44,697 nucleotides of DNA, taken from positions 1 through 44,697 of the forward strand of contig JADFYO010000027.1 in assembly GCA_015233015.1 (NCBI GenBank), given 5' to 3'. The notes beneath the pieces were generated by a model. The model was not told where the DNA came from. It worked only from the letters and a program-made list of their open reading frames with translations, and did not search any database. The position numbers and the translations under genes are program-made. Below, piece by piece: positions 1 through 9,132 of the stretch (position 1 is the first letter of the stretch; each line of letters starts with the position of its first letter). This stretch comes from Nitrospirota bacterium. Lineage in GTDB: Bacteria; Nitrospirota; Thermodesulfovibrionia; Thermodesulfovibrionales; Magnetobacteriaceae.

Positions 1-161
1 TGTAAAATTGACACTCTCAAAGAGAAAATTCCGCACTTACGCTCTTCTTAACTCCACATCTCGTAACTTATTAATACACTATACGTATAACCAGTACCTC
101 TTTTGTCTTCACCGAGAATTGCTGATTAAGCGAATGGAATCTATGACAGATCTGTCTGAAA

Positions 162-281
162 ATGCTACAATTACATAGAAGAGGTAAAATTGAAGCCACG
201 AGGGACAATTCAATGAGCGGTACAAAATATGAGATAGGCATCGTCGCCGGCCTTGTTGATAGGCTCATGCTCAGGATTTAA
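162..281 (+). CDS. possible small upstream ORF (39 aa)
   Basis: A short open frame ends 8 nt before the start of the hybrid kinase. An internal ATG at 213 has a GAGG 9 nt upstream, giving a 22-residue alternative. The C-terminal part reads IGIVAGLVDRLMLRI, mildly hydrophobic. No family is recognised. Its close spacing to the kinase start would allow translational coupling, but it could equally be chance. The rest of 1-289 holds no convincing gene: the longest minus-strand frame there looks spurious. A TATACGTATA palindrome lies at 80-89. Confidence 0.2.
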   Translation: MLQLHRRGKIEATRDNSMSGTKYEIGIVAGLVDRLMLRI

Positions 282-289
282 GGCTCCCC

Positions 290-3010
290 ATGAGAAAGCT
301 ATGCCACTATGCCCAGGACTTAATTGACAGCTCGATAGATATGATTGTCGCCGTCGATATGGACAGGACAATCATAGAATTCAACAAGGCTGCCGAGGAG
401 GTATTCGGATACGAGGCTCAGGAGGTGCTTGGCCAGAAAGTCGATATTCTGTACAATGACCCGGCCGAGGGACATGAAGTATATAAGTCGCTGGTATTGG
501 TTGAGCGCTATCGGGGTGTCATAGCAAACAAGAGAAAAAACGGCGAGGTGTTTATGGTATATCTTTCGGCCTCCACGCTGAAAGATATTGACGGCAAACC
601 CGTCGGGGTTATGGGAATATCCCGCGACATAACGGAGCAAAGGGCGGCGGAGGAGGCTATCTCCGCTTCAGAAAAGAGGTACCGCTCCCTCGTTGAGAAT
701 ATGAACGAGTTCGTTGCCGAAATTGACCCCCAGGGGCAATTGTATTTTGTTAACAAGTATTTATCTGAAAGCACAGGTTATAGTGCCGATGACCTGATCA
801 ATTCGAATTTCTACTCATTCGTCCATCCTGACGATAAAGAGGGATTATATGCCCGATGCCTGCAAGCTTGGGGTAGCGGCGGGAAGATAAGGGGCTGCGA
901 ATTCAGATTTAGAAACAAAGACGGCTCTTACATAAATCTGCTCACAAACGCTGACCCAGTGTATGATTACACGGGGAAGCCGAGGTCTGTTCTGTTCGTT
1001 TCATTTGATATTACGGCGCGCAAGACGGTTGAAGAGCAGATGAAAGACGCCAAAGACACGGCGGAGGCGGCCAATGCGGCAAAGAGCGAGTTCCTCGCCA
1101 ACATGAGCCACGAACTGCGTACCCCGATGAACGGGATTATTGGAATGGCCGAACTGCTCCTGGACACTCCCCTTAATAAAGAGCAGAGAAAGTATCTGTC
1201 GATGCTAAGGGAGTCGGCCGGCTCACTTTTATCGCTTCTGAACGGCATTCTGGATTTTTCAAAAATAGAGGCCGGCAAACTTGAACTTGAGGAAATCGAT
1301 TTCGACGTTCGCGATATAGTTGAACAGGCCGTAGAATCCATTAGTGTCCATGCGCACAAAAAGGCGATATTGTTTTTATCCCATATTTCTAAAGACGTAC
1401 CCGATATGCTCAGAGGAGACCCCGTACGCATTAAACAAATCATCGTCAATCTGGCGGGAAACGCTATAAAATTTACCGAAATGGGCGAGGTCGTCATCAG
1501 GATTGAAACATGCCCGTCCCCCATGTCCAATGACGAGTCGCTTCGTGTCCGCGTCTCAGACACCGGTCCCGGCATCCCCCAAGACAAGATAGCTCAGATT
1601 TTTGAGAGCTTTACGCAAGTCGATGGCTCTACCACAAGGAGATACGGAGGTACGGGCCTCGGGCTTGCTATAACGAAGAAACTCGTAACCCTTATGCGCG
1701 GCGATATACAGGTTCAAAGCGAAGAGGGGAAGGGCAGCACCTTTGACTTAACCCTCAGGCTGAGACAGGCAGCGCAGCTCCCTGTCTCAAAGCAGAACAT
1801 TATGGTGAAACTTGCCGGTAAGCGTGTGCTGCTGATAGACGGCCATGAGTTGAGCAGGACAATAATCAGAGAGATGGCAGAGGCCGCGGGGATGGAAGTC
1901 CGTGAGGCAAAAGACGCTGCAACTATCCTCTCCTGCATTGAATATGCGGCAGAAATAAACGAACCTTTCGACATCATCCTCATGGATTCCGGTATTGGCG
2001 ACATAGACCCGGCCGATCTCACAGAGCTGATAAAGACCGATCCGCTAACATTTGAGACAGATGTAATCCTTCTGGTCAACGGGCAGGACAAGGCGGCTGA
2101 GACCCGATGGAAGGCTCTTAATATCTGGGGCTCGCTCTCTAAACCAATAAAACGCGCCTCACTCTATGATTCCATTCACCTTGCATTGGGGGGCTTCTTA
2201 AGTGAGACTTCAGTGGCTAAGACGTGTTATACTAAAGCACCGGATGTAAAAAGGAACTACTACAAGATACTCCTCGCGGAGGATAATATCGTCAACCAGG
2301 AGATTGCCATAGGCATGATAGAAAAATACGGCCATTCCGTATCTGTTGCGGGCACTGGCTCAGAGGCTATTGCGTCACTCAGGAATGGACGCTTCGATGT
2401 TGTGCTTATGGATGTCGAAATGCCTCAGATGAACGGCCTCGAGGCAACCCGCCGCATAAGGAACTCTAAATCGGGGGATTTCGATTCCAACATACCGATA
2501 ATCGCTATGACGGCAAACGCCTTTAAAGATGATAAGGAGCGCTGCCTCAGTGCCGGGATGAACGACTATATCTCCAAACCTATATCGATGGTACAACTAT
2601 TGGAGGTAATCGAACGCACGATGGACGGCGTTTCGTCGCTAAAGGCAGCCCCTGAGGCGGTCATTCCGGTCAGCGTAGTATTCGACAAAGAAGACTTGTT
2701 TAACAGGCTCGACGCAGATGAAGAGTTTATCGGGAAAATCTGTGCCATATTCAAAGATGACGCCGTAGTGCATATGGCCAAATTAAAGGACGCCCTTAAC
2801 GCCGACAACGCGGCGGAGGTGGAAATCATAGCGCATACGATAAAGGGCATGGCATCGAATTTAAGCGGGATAAGGGCAAAGAACGAGGCGATGCGAATGG
2901 AGATGGCCGCGAGAAAGTCAGACCTGTCGCAGGCGAAATCGATTTATCCACAACTGCAGGAGGAGATAAACGACTTGCTTGCCGCCATTGCCGGCATTAC
3001 CGGTTCATAG
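290..3010 (+). CDS. Hybrid sensor histidine kinase (PAS-PAS-HisKA-HATPase-REC-REC-Hpt)
   Basis: A multi-step phosphorelay kinase of 906 aa with no predicted membrane segment, so probably a cytoplasmic sensor. In order: PAS 1 (about 7-117), PAS 2 (about 128-245), HisKA with the phospho-accepting His274 in SHELRTPMNG, an HATPase with N-box NLAGNAIKFT and G-boxes DTGPGIP and GGTGLGLA, receiver 1 with Asp566, receiver 2 with Asp708 in LMDVEMPQMNG, and an Hpt domain with His849 in AHTIKGM. Receiver 1 has only one acidic residue at its strand-1 end (IDGH) and may be a poor phospho-acceptor; receiver 2 is canonical. The start is supported by an AAGG 6 nt upstream. The stand-alone receiver 27 nt downstream is the likely output partner of the Hpt domain. 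The signal sensed by the PAS domains is unknown. Confidence 0.93.
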   Translation: MRKLCHYAQDLIDSSIDMIVAVDMDRTIIEFNKAAEEVFGYEAQEVLGQKVDILYNDPAEGHEVYKSLVLVERYRGVIANKRKNGEVFMVYLSASTLKDIDGKPVGVMGISRDITEQRAAEEAISASEKRYRSLVENMNEFVAEIDPQGQLYFVNKYLSESTGYSADDLINSNFYSFVHPDDKEGLYARCLQAWGSGGKIRGCEFRFRNKDGSYINLLTNADPVYDYTGKPRSVLFVSFDITARKTVEEQMKDAKDTAEAANAAKSEFLANMSHELRTPMNGIIGMAELLLDTPLNKEQRKYLSMLRESAGSLLSLLNGILDFSKIEAGKLELEEIDFDVRDIVEQAVESISVHAHKKAILFLSHISKDVPDMLRGDPVRIKQIIVNLAGNAIKFTEMGEVVIRIETCPSPMSNDESLRVRVSDTGPGIPQDKIAQIFESFTQVDGSTTRRYGGTGLGLAITKKLVTLMRGDIQVQSEEGKGSTFDLTLRLRQAAQLPVSKQNIMVKLAGKRVLLIDGHELSRTIIREMAEAAGMEVREAKDAATILSCIEYAAEINEPFDIILMDSGIGDIDPADLTELIKTDPLTFETDVILLVNGQDKAAETRWKALNIWGSLSKPIKRASLYDSIHLALGGFLSETSVAKTCYTKAPDVKRNYYKILLAEDNIVNQEIAIGMIEKYGHSVSVAGTGSEAIASLRNGRFDVVLMDVEMPQMNGLEATRRIRNSKSGDFDSNIPIIAMTANAFKDDKERCLSAGMNDYISKPISMVQLLEVIERTMDGVSSLKAAPEAVIPVSVVFDKEDLFNRLDADEEFIGKICAIFKDDAVVHMAKLKDALNADNAAEVEIIAHTIKGMASNLSGIRAKNEAMRMEMAARKSDLSQAKSIYPQLQEEINDLLAAIAGITGS

Positions 3011-3037
3011 TTAATATAATAAAAAGGGAGGAGGACA

Positions 3038-3439
3038 ATGAGAATATTAATTGCCGAAGATGATTTTACAAGCCGCACCTTGTTACAGCATTTCTTAGCC
3101 CCATATGGAGACTGCGACGTGACCGTAAACGGTGTTGAGGCAGTCGAGGCCTTTATGCTCGCGGTCGATGAAGGGCAGCCCTACGACCTCATCTGTCTGG
3201 ATATAATGATGCCAGAGCTGGATGGAATAAAGGCATTGAAGTCAATACGCGAAAAGGAAAGGTCTATGGGCATCGTACCGAAAGACGAAGCAAAGGTAGT
3301 GATGACGACGGCCCTTGATTCTCCAAAGGATGTAATAGAGGCCTACTACAGGGGCGGCTGCACGGACTATCTGACAAAGCCCATCGATACGCAAAAACTG
3401 TTAGACCTTATCAGGGGATATGGCCTTACAGGTAAATAG
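3038..3439 (+). CDS. CheY-like single-domain response regulator
   Basis: A stand-alone receiver domain of 133 aa. It shows the acidic pair in IAEDD (residues 8-9), the phospho-acceptor Asp55 in CLDIMMPELDG, the Thr in MTTA and the conserved Lys in YLTKPID. It has no DNA-binding or enzymatic output domain, so it should act by protein-protein contact or as a phosphate shuttle. A very strong ribosome site (GGGAGGAGG) precedes the ATG. It directly follows the hybrid kinase on the same strand, which suggests that the kinase Hpt domain is its phosphodonor. Confidence 0.92.
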   Translation: MRILIAEDDFTSRTLLQHFLAPYGDCDVTVNGVEAVEAFMLAVDEGQPYDLICLDIMMPELDGIKALKSIREKERSMGIVPKDEAKVVMTTALDSPKDVIEAYYRGGCTDYLTKPIDTQKLLDLIRGYGLTGK

Positions 3440-3467
3440 GTGTGTGCTGAGATCTCAAGCAAACTGA

Positions 3468-4646
3468 ATGAAATATAAGATAATAAACAGGAAAAAACTC
3501 ATTGCGACTGCAACAGCCGACATGATGGGCGGGTTGCTCCACGCCCCGTTTGATTTATTCAAACGGCAAAAGGAAATAGACCCAAAACAGATAAGCACCA
3601 TACTGGTAGTTCGTACCGCCTACATTGGCGACGCCATAATGACGCTGCCAATGTTAAAACCCCTGAGAGACGGCTTTCCAAACGTGAAAGTTACCTTTTT
3701 GACCTCACGCGCGGCAGCTGCCGCCCTTCAGACCAACCCGTATATCGACGATATAATCACCTATGATCCGTTCTGGTTCTATGGCGCGAATAATAAGGGA
3801 ACAAATGGAAAAGGCAAAAAGGGCTATTTTACATTCATGCGGGAGTTAAGGAAGAGGAAGTTTGACCTCGTAATCGAGGCAAGGGGCGACATCAGGGAAA
3901 TTCTGCTCCTTGTTAAGCCGCTGGACGCCAGATATAAAGTAAGCTACGGCGTTGGCGGAGGCGGATTTTTATTGACACATGTCGTGCCCTACGCGGGGCT
4001 TAAGCATAAGGTAGAGTATCATCTCGATATTGCAAGATATTTGGGCTGCCCCGTCGACGATTGTCAGTGGGGCATTTATCTGACGAAGGAAGAGAATGCC
4101 AATACAAGGAAACTCCTGCGGGACAATGATATAAAGAGACCCTTTGCCGCGGTTCACCCCGGCGCAAGGATTCCCCTTAAACAATGGCAATTGCAGCGAT
4201 ACGCGGCTCTCTATGACAGGATAGAGACAGAACTGGGCATAAGGACAGTCATAACCGCCTCTGACAAGGACACGGACTACGTAAAAGACATATTAAGGCT
4301 GATGAGGACAAGGCCGGTGGATTTAACGGGGAAGCTGACGCTTAGAGAACTTGCCGGTGTGCTTGGCAGTTCGCGCTTTTTTGTTTCTAACGACAGCGCC
4401 CCGATGCACATAGCCGCCTCGATGGGTGTGCCTGTTGCGGCCGTTTTCGGGCCTTCGAAGAGCATCGAGACCGCCCCCTATGGGACGCTCCACCGGGTCA
4501 TAGAGAAGGATTTCCCATGCAGATACACCTGCGATGAAAACTCCTGCAGACACACGCGTTTCCATGCCTGTATGGAAGCAATAGAGGTGGACGACGCCAT
4601 GTCAGCCATAAAGGATTTAATAAAGGAGATAAATGTTCAGATTTGA
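3468..4646 (+). CDS. Glycosyltransferase family 9 (heptosyltransferase-like)
   Basis: A protein of 392 aa resembling ADP-heptose:LPS heptosyltransferases. After an N-terminal extension of about 40 residues comes the GT9 start (ILVVRTAYIGDAIMTLPML). The C-terminal half has VHPGARIPLKQW, the donor-site segment FFVSNDSAPMHIAASMGVPVAAVFGPS and the Cys-rich tail (PCRYTCDEN...HACM) typical of the family. It should transfer a sugar to lipid A core or a related glycan at the inner membrane. It is the first gene of a four-gene operon with overlapping ends (14, 4 and 8 nt), so it probably works with the Fe-S protein, radical SAM enzyme and GT2 that follow. The acceptor cannot be told from sequence. Confidence 0.9.
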   Translation: MKYKIINRKKLIATATADMMGGLLHAPFDLFKRQKEIDPKQISTILVVRTAYIGDAIMTLPMLKPLRDGFPNVKVTFLTSRAAAAALQTNPYIDDIITYDPFWFYGANNKGTNGKGKKGYFTFMRELRKRKFDLVIEARGDIREILLLVKPLDARYKVSYGVGGGGFLLTHVVPYAGLKHKVEYHLDIARYLGCPVDDCQWGIYLTKEENANTRKLLRDNDIKRPFAAVHPGARIPLKQWQLQRYAALYDRIETELGIRTVITASDKDTDYVKDILRLMRTRPVDLTGKLTLRELAGVLGSSRFFVSNDSAPMHIAASMGVPVAAVFGPSKSIETAPYGTLHRVIEKDFPCRYTCDENSCRHTRFHACMEAIEVDDAMSAIKDLIKEINVQI

Positions 4647-5892
4647 CGCGATAACAGTTGACAGCGTGAGAGAGATAAAATCGGGGATTAAGCAGCTCCT
4701 CAGCGATAAATACTCCGACATGTTTCCAACTGACAGGAAGAGTAAAATCCTTATCAAACCCAACCTTAACAGCAACATGAATGCCCTTACGGGCAACACC
4801 ACAGACCTTAGGGTTGTGGCAGCCGTAATAGAATATCTGCAGGACTGCGGCTACAAGGCAATTACGATTGGCGAAGGGACAAACAGCGGTTATTATCGCA
4901 GCAACATAAGTGTTGTGCAACGGTTGAGATACGACGAGCTGGGGCTTCACTATGGCGTTATGATAAAGGATTTTAACTACTCCGATACGTCGCCTGTTTC
5001 TTTCGAAAGGGGTGTTGAGGCCGGTGTTGCGAGGGAATGCACAGAGGCCGATTTTCTTATAAATATGCCGAAGATTAAGACCCACTTCGAGGCCGGCATG
5101 ACCGTGTGCCTGAAAAATCTGATTGGCTGCCTGGTGGGGCAGGAAAACAAGAAAAAGGTTCACGGCGCCCTTTCAGACAACATTGTAAATCTTAATCTTG
5201 CCATAAAACCAAACCTGCACATAGTTGACGGCGTAATATCTATGGAGGGGCTTGGCCCCACGCGCGGCACGCCGCTGCTGACAGGAGTTATATTCGCCGG
5301 GAATGACCCATATGTAGTGGATCTGATGTGCGCTCGGTTTGCGTCTTTTCCTTACCAAAAAATTGGCCCCCTTGCCGCGGCAAAGAGGAGAGGGATTATC
5401 ACAGACGAGCACCTGAATTTCGTAAAGACAATTCCCCTTGAGCGTATTTATAAATTTAAGCCTCCAACGGCAGGCCCGCTTGCCACGTTTATACACAGCC
5501 CGAAAAGGCAGAAATATTTCCTTGCAATCAGGCGCACACCTCTGTTTAACTATCTGTGTTCGACGGAGATTGTAGGAAAACTCCTCTATATGACCGGCCT
5601 GAGGCAGGATGTATTCATCAGAGACGAGATGCAGTGGGAGGGGTTATCCCTTAAAAAGGAAAAATGCACTGACTGTGGTATCTGCGCCCGATACTGCCCA
5701 ATAGAGATAGAACTGCCGCGGGCGTTTGACAAGTCAGCGGGGATAGACAGGCATTGGCAGGAAAAATGTTTACAGTGCCTCTACTGTTTTAGCGTGTGTC
5801 CCAAGTCGGCGATAGAGTTTCACGGCACACTGGGATTTATGGAGGAACAGGAAAGACAATACGGTGAAATTATAAAGCGGATGGTGAAATGA
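4633..5892 (+). CDS. DUF362 protein with C-terminal 2x[4Fe-4S] ferredoxin domain
   Basis: A protein of 419 aa. The N-terminal part is a DUF362 domain (ILIKPNLN near residue 38; NMPKIKTHFEAGMTVCLKNLIG near 140-160; GLGPTRGTP near 210). A bacterial ferredoxin-like domain at about 343-400 has two clusters, CTDCGICARYCP (first Cys is residue 345) and CLQCLYCFSVCP. DUF362 proteins have no well-established reaction; the ferredoxin domain suggests electron transfer. It overlaps the upstream GT9 gene by 14 nt and the downstream radical SAM gene by 4 nt, so it may donate electrons to the radical SAM enzyme; that link is inferred from position only. Confidence 0.88.
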   Translation: MFRFDAITVDSVREIKSGIKQLLSDKYSDMFPTDRKSKILIKPNLNSNMNALTGNTTDLRVVAAVIEYLQDCGYKAITIGEGTNSGYYRSNISVVQRLRYDELGLHYGVMIKDFNYSDTSPVSFERGVEAGVARECTEADFLINMPKIKTHFEAGMTVCLKNLIGCLVGQENKKKVHGALSDNIVNLNLAIKPNLHIVDGVISMEGLGPTRGTPLLTGVIFAGNDPYVVDLMCARFASFPYQKIGPLAAAKRRGIITDEHLNFVKTIPLERIYKFKPPTAGPLATFIHSPKRQKYFLAIRRTPLFNYLCSTEIVGKLLYMTGLRQDVFIRDEMQWEGLSLKKEKCTDCGICARYCPIEIELPRAFDKSAGIDRHWQEKCLQCLYCFSVCPKSAIEFHGTLGFMEEQERQYGEIIKRMVK

Positions 5893-7373
5893 AAAAAGAC
5901 GATCGTTCAGCATTCAGGGTAACGTTTCTAAACCCGCCCTATATCAAAAAATTCTCGAGGCCGCAGCGAAGTCCCGCGGTTACAAAGAGCGGCACGCTCT
6001 ACTATCCTATGTGGCTTGCCTATGCGGCCGGAGTGTCTGAAAACGCCGGTTTTTCTATTGACCTGATAGACGCCCCCGCTGCTGACCTCGACGTGTCTGC
6101 CGTTACTCAGAGGATAAGGGACTTCGGCCCGTCTCTTGTCGTAGTCGATACAAGTACGCCGAGTATTTACAATGACGCGGCGGTTTGTGACGCGCTTAAG
6201 TTTGCGCTCCCCGCCTCTTTCATCGTCCTCGTTGGAACGCATGTCTCTGCCCTGCCCGAGCCTTCCCTTAAACTCACCACAGCGATAGACGCCGTGGCTG
6301 TGGGCGAATATGATTATACAATCGCAGAACTCGCCGGGGCGTTATATAATAAAACGCCTCTTGCCGCCGTTGCCGGCCTCTGTTTCAAAGACGGCACAAA
6401 CTCCGGCGCCAGACCCCCGATTGAAAACTTAGACGAACTGCCGTTTGTAAGCCGCGTTTATAAGCGCTTTCTGAATATGGAGAACTATTTTAATCCCAAT
6501 GCGCTGTTTCCAATGGTGACGATTACGACGAGCCGCGGCTGTCCGCATGAGTGTACATTCTGTGTATATCCGCAGACGCTGATGGGCCATAAGCTGAGGC
6601 AGCGAAGCGTGGAAAATTGCCTCGAAGAAATAGAATATATAGTGAGCGCATTCGATGGTGTGAAGGCGGTTTTTTTTGAGGACGACACGTTTACGGCCAA
6701 CCGCAAGCGCTGCGTGGAGCTATCCGAGGGGATTATCAAGAGGAAAATAAGGATTTCGTGGACGGCAAATGCCCGTGCCACGCTGGACTTTGAGACTATG
6801 AAGGTGATGCGCAGGGCGGGCTGCCGCAGCCTCTGCGTGGGGTTTGAAAGCGGGAGCCAGGAGATGCTTGACAACATAAAAAAGAGGACTGTTGTGCAGA
6901 ACATGGGTAAATTCATGGAAGATGCGAGGAAGGCCGGGATATTAGTTCATGGATGCTTCATGGTTGGTCTGCCGGGTGAGACAAATAAGACAATGGAAAT
7001 GACGCTTGCCCTTGCAAAGAGGCTTAATCCCGACACCGTGCAGTTCTATCCCATGATGATATATCCGGGGACAGAGGCCTATGACTGGTACAGCGAAATG
7101 GGGCTTCTGACGACAAAGGATTTCTCCAAATGGCTTACCCCAGCGGGTCTGCACAATACAGTAATAAAGACTCAAGCGCTGTCCGCGGAGGCACTTGTAC
7201 GTTTTTGCGATAACGCCAGAAGGGAGTTTTATTTGCGTCCTGCGTATTTACTTTATAAACTCCGTCAGGTTATTATACATCCTGAGGAACTTGAAAGGAC
7301 TGTGAAATCTGCGAGGACATTTGTGAAATATCTGCTTAGAGGTTCGGATTATAGAAGAGAAACCCATGATTAA
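5889..7373 (+). CDS. B12-binding domain radical SAM protein
   Basis: A protein of 494 aa with an N-terminal cobalamin-binding-type Rossmann domain (about 10-155; VVVDTSTPSIYNDA, VLVGTHVSALPE, VAVGEYDYTIAEL) followed by a radical SAM barrel with the cluster motif CPHECTFC (Cys218, Cys222, Cys225), FFEDDTFTANRKR and LCVGFESGSQEML. Enzymes of this architecture are often methylases or perform other radical chemistry on lipids, antibiotics or cofactors. The C-terminal 100 residues (after about 390) are basic and may bind substrate. It lies between an Fe-S protein and a GT2 in an overlapping operon. A role in modifying a glycolipid is plausible but unproven. A related protein is encoded at 17090-18472. 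Confidence 0.92.
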   Translation: MKKDDRSAFRVTFLNPPYIKKFSRPQRSPAVTKSGTLYYPMWLAYAAGVSENAGFSIDLIDAPAADLDVSAVTQRIRDFGPSLVVVDTSTPSIYNDAAVCDALKFALPASFIVLVGTHVSALPEPSLKLTTAIDAVAVGEYDYTIAELAGALYNKTPLAAVAGLCFKDGTNSGARPPIENLDELPFVSRVYKRFLNMENYFNPNALFPMVTITTSRGCPHECTFCVYPQTLMGHKLRQRSVENCLEEIEYIVSAFDGVKAVFFEDDTFTANRKRCVELSEGIIKRKIRISWTANARATLDFETMKVMRRAGCRSLCVGFESGSQEMLDNIKKRTVVQNMGKFMEDARKAGILVHGCFMVGLPGETNKTMEMTLALAKRLNPDTVQFYPMMIYPGTEAYDWYSEMGLLTTKDFSKWLTPAGLHNTVIKTQALSAEALVRFCDNARREFYLRPAYLLYKLRQVIIHPEELERTVKSARTFVKYLLRGSDYRRETHD

Positions 7374-8355
7374 GGCATCGGTAATCGTCCCGGCCTATAA
7401 CTCGGAGAAGACCATATCCCTCTGCATAGAGGCCCTGCTCAGGCAGACCTGCCCTCAGGAAACCTATGAAATCATTGTCATTGACGACGGTTCAACCGAC
7501 AAGACAGGGGAGATAGCCAGCGGCTATCCGGTCAGGTATCATCGAAAACAAAACGGCGGTCCGGCGTCAGCAAGAAACATGGGCGTACGGGAGGCGGCAG
7601 GGGAGATAATCCTTTTTACCGACGCCGACTGTGTGGCTACACCCTCGTGGATAGAGGAGATGCTGCAGCCATTTGAAGACCCCCATGTCTCGGCGGTAAA
7701 GGGGGCATACAGGACGAACCAGCGGCAGCTGACGGCAAGGTTCGTACAGGTGGAGTTTGAGGAAAGGTTTCAGATGCTGAGAAACTCCAGGCACATCGAC
7801 ATGATAGACACATACGCGGCCGCATTTAGAAAGGAGGTGTTTCTATATGCGGGAGGATTTGACGAATCATTCACGGCTGCCAATAACGAAGACACCGACC
7901 TGTCGTATAAACTTTCAAGGGCGGGGCATAAGATGGTGTTTAATGGTAACGCCATAGTGTTTCATTTGAACCATCCTGCGTCGGCGCTGAGGTACGGCAG
8001 GATTAAATTTCAACGCGGCTACTGGCGTATGGTAGTTTATAAGAGATACCCTGATAAGATGATTAAGGATACATACACGCCTCAGAGCCTGAAGCTGCAG
8101 ATTCTGACACTTTTTGGCGGCTGTTTTTTCCTCGCCCTTTCGTCGTTTATTCATGCGGCGTCGTATGTGTCTTTGTTATCATTTATAATGTTTTTATTTT
8201 CGGCTTGCGGGTTTGCCAGTTTTGCGTTTAAGAAAGACAAGGTTGTGGGGATGTTGTCGCCGTTTTTCATAGCGCTGAGGGCCTTGTCCATAGGACTTGG
8301 TGTACTATATTATTTTACCGGCGGTGCGTGCCGTTTTAATACCCCACCCGGATGA
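7366..8355 (+). CDS. Glycosyltransferase family 2, membrane-anchored
   Basis: A GT-A fold inverting glycosyltransferase of 329 aa: start ASVIVPAYNSEKTI, IVIDDGSTDKT, FTDADC (the metal-binding DXD region), GGFDESFTAANNEDTDLSYKL (acceptor-side motif), then two or three hydrophobic segments between about 245 and 318 that would anchor it in the inner membrane. It would add a sugar from a nucleotide or polyprenyl donor to a growing surface glycan. The start codon overlaps the end of the radical SAM gene by 8 nt. It is the last gene of the operon begun by the GT9; the next gene converges from the other strand. Confidence 0.92.
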   Translation: MIKASVIVPAYNSEKTISLCIEALLRQTCPQETYEIIVIDDGSTDKTGEIASGYPVRYHRKQNGGPASARNMGVREAAGEIILFTDADCVATPSWIEEMLQPFEDPHVSAVKGAYRTNQRQLTARFVQVEFEERFQMLRNSRHIDMIDTYAAAFRKEVFLYAGGFDESFTAANNEDTDLSYKLSRAGHKMVFNGNAIVFHLNHPASALRYGRIKFQRGYWRMVVYKRYPDKMIKDTYTPQSLKLQILTLFGGCFFLALSSFIHAASYVSLLSFIMFLFSACGFASFAFKKDKVVGMLSPFFIALRALSIGLGVLYYFTGGACRFNTPPG

Positions 8356-8382
8356 ATAAATTATGGTGCAATGTTGTGGGTA

Positions 8383-9039
8383 TCAACGATTCCCCATCGT
8401 AAGACACAACGGCGAGTTGTTCTTTGGTGAATTAACCATCGTGGATACATCATGGGCCTCCATTTCGCCGTCGGGATAAGGTATCAGAAGAGCAGACAAG
8501 CCATCGGCATTCGGCCCAAGCCACAAGTCGTAGTTATCCTTATGAATGATAACCGGCATCCTGTCGTGTATCTTCGCTATCAGGGCGTTAGCCTGTGTGG
8601 TGATTATAGTACATGTGTGAATGACGCCGCCCTCGCCTGTTGTCAGAGTGCTATATAAACCTGCAAAGCCGAATGGCGTAGTGGAAGATTTCAGGCGTAT
8701 GAACACGGGGGTCTTGCCATTGGGGCTTTGTCTCCATTCATAAAATCCATCGGCAACGACGAGACACCTGTGGCTTTTGAATGCGGCGCTGAAGGCACGA
8801 TTTACCGCCACGGTCTCAGCCCTCGCGTTTATCGCAGCCTTAGAGACGTCTTTAGCCCAATGCGGGACAAATCCCCATCTGCACAGCAGAAGCCGCTTCC
8901 TGTCGTCATTGACAATGACCGCGACAACCTGCGACGGGGCAATATTATACGACGGGGGAATATCCAAACCGCCGCCGTCGGCGTCGAACTCCCGCAGTAT
9001 TGCCTGAGTATCAGATGTTCTTACAAAACGCCCGCACAT
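8383..9039 (-). CDS. yedK: SOS response-associated peptidase (HMCES/YedK family)
   Basis: A protein of 218 aa that begins MCGRFV, so Cys2 becomes the N-terminal nucleophile after Met removal. This residue forms a thiazolidine crosslink with abasic sites in single-stranded DNA. Other family landmarks are YNIAPSQ, RWGFVPHWAKD, INARAETV, CLVVADGFYEW and IHDRMPVI. The protein therefore probably shields abasic sites at replication forks. The gene stands alone on the minus strand. A 27-bp palindrome (9060-9086) sits in its presumed 5' leader, and a TATAAT-like box lies on the minus strand at 9120-9125 but without a good -35. Confidence 0.95.
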   Translation of the reverse strand: MCGRFVRTSDTQAILREFDADGGGLDIPPSYNIAPSQVVAVIVNDDRKRLLLCRWGFVPHWAKDVSKAAINARAETVAVNRAFSAAFKSHRCLVVADGFYEWRQSPNGKTPVFIRLKSSTTPFGFAGLYSTLTTGEGGVIHTCTIITTQANALIAKIHDRMPVIIHKDNYDLWLGPNADGLSALLIPYPDGEMEAHDVSTMVNSPKNNSPLCLTMGNR

Positions 9040-9059
9040 GGGTCTTTATTTCCTGAATA

Positions 9060-9086
9060 TTAGACAAAAAGGATTCATTTGTCTAA
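9060..9086. repeat. Palindromic intergenic repeat, copy 1
   Basis: Perfect 9-bp arms TTAGACAAA (9060-9068) and TTTGTCTAA (9078-9086) around a 9-nt centre. The 18 nt ATTAGACAAAAAGGATTC (9059-9076) recur exactly, in reverse orientation, at 18540-18557, so this is a dispersed element and not simply an operator of the adjacent gene. A cruciform or RNA hairpin is possible. Confidence 0.7.
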
Positions 9087-9132
9087 TTATTGAAAATATC
9101 AATAAATAAATCTTTCCCCATTATACCCAATT

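Noticed and set aside
71-268. Minus-strand frame of 65 aa upstream of the kinase
   Set aside because: No homology, no clear ribosome site, and composition of a random frame.
967-1587. Minus-strand frame of 206 aa inside the hybrid kinase
   Set aside because: Antisense to conserved HisKA/HATPase sequence, Ser-rich low-complexity product, no ribosome site.
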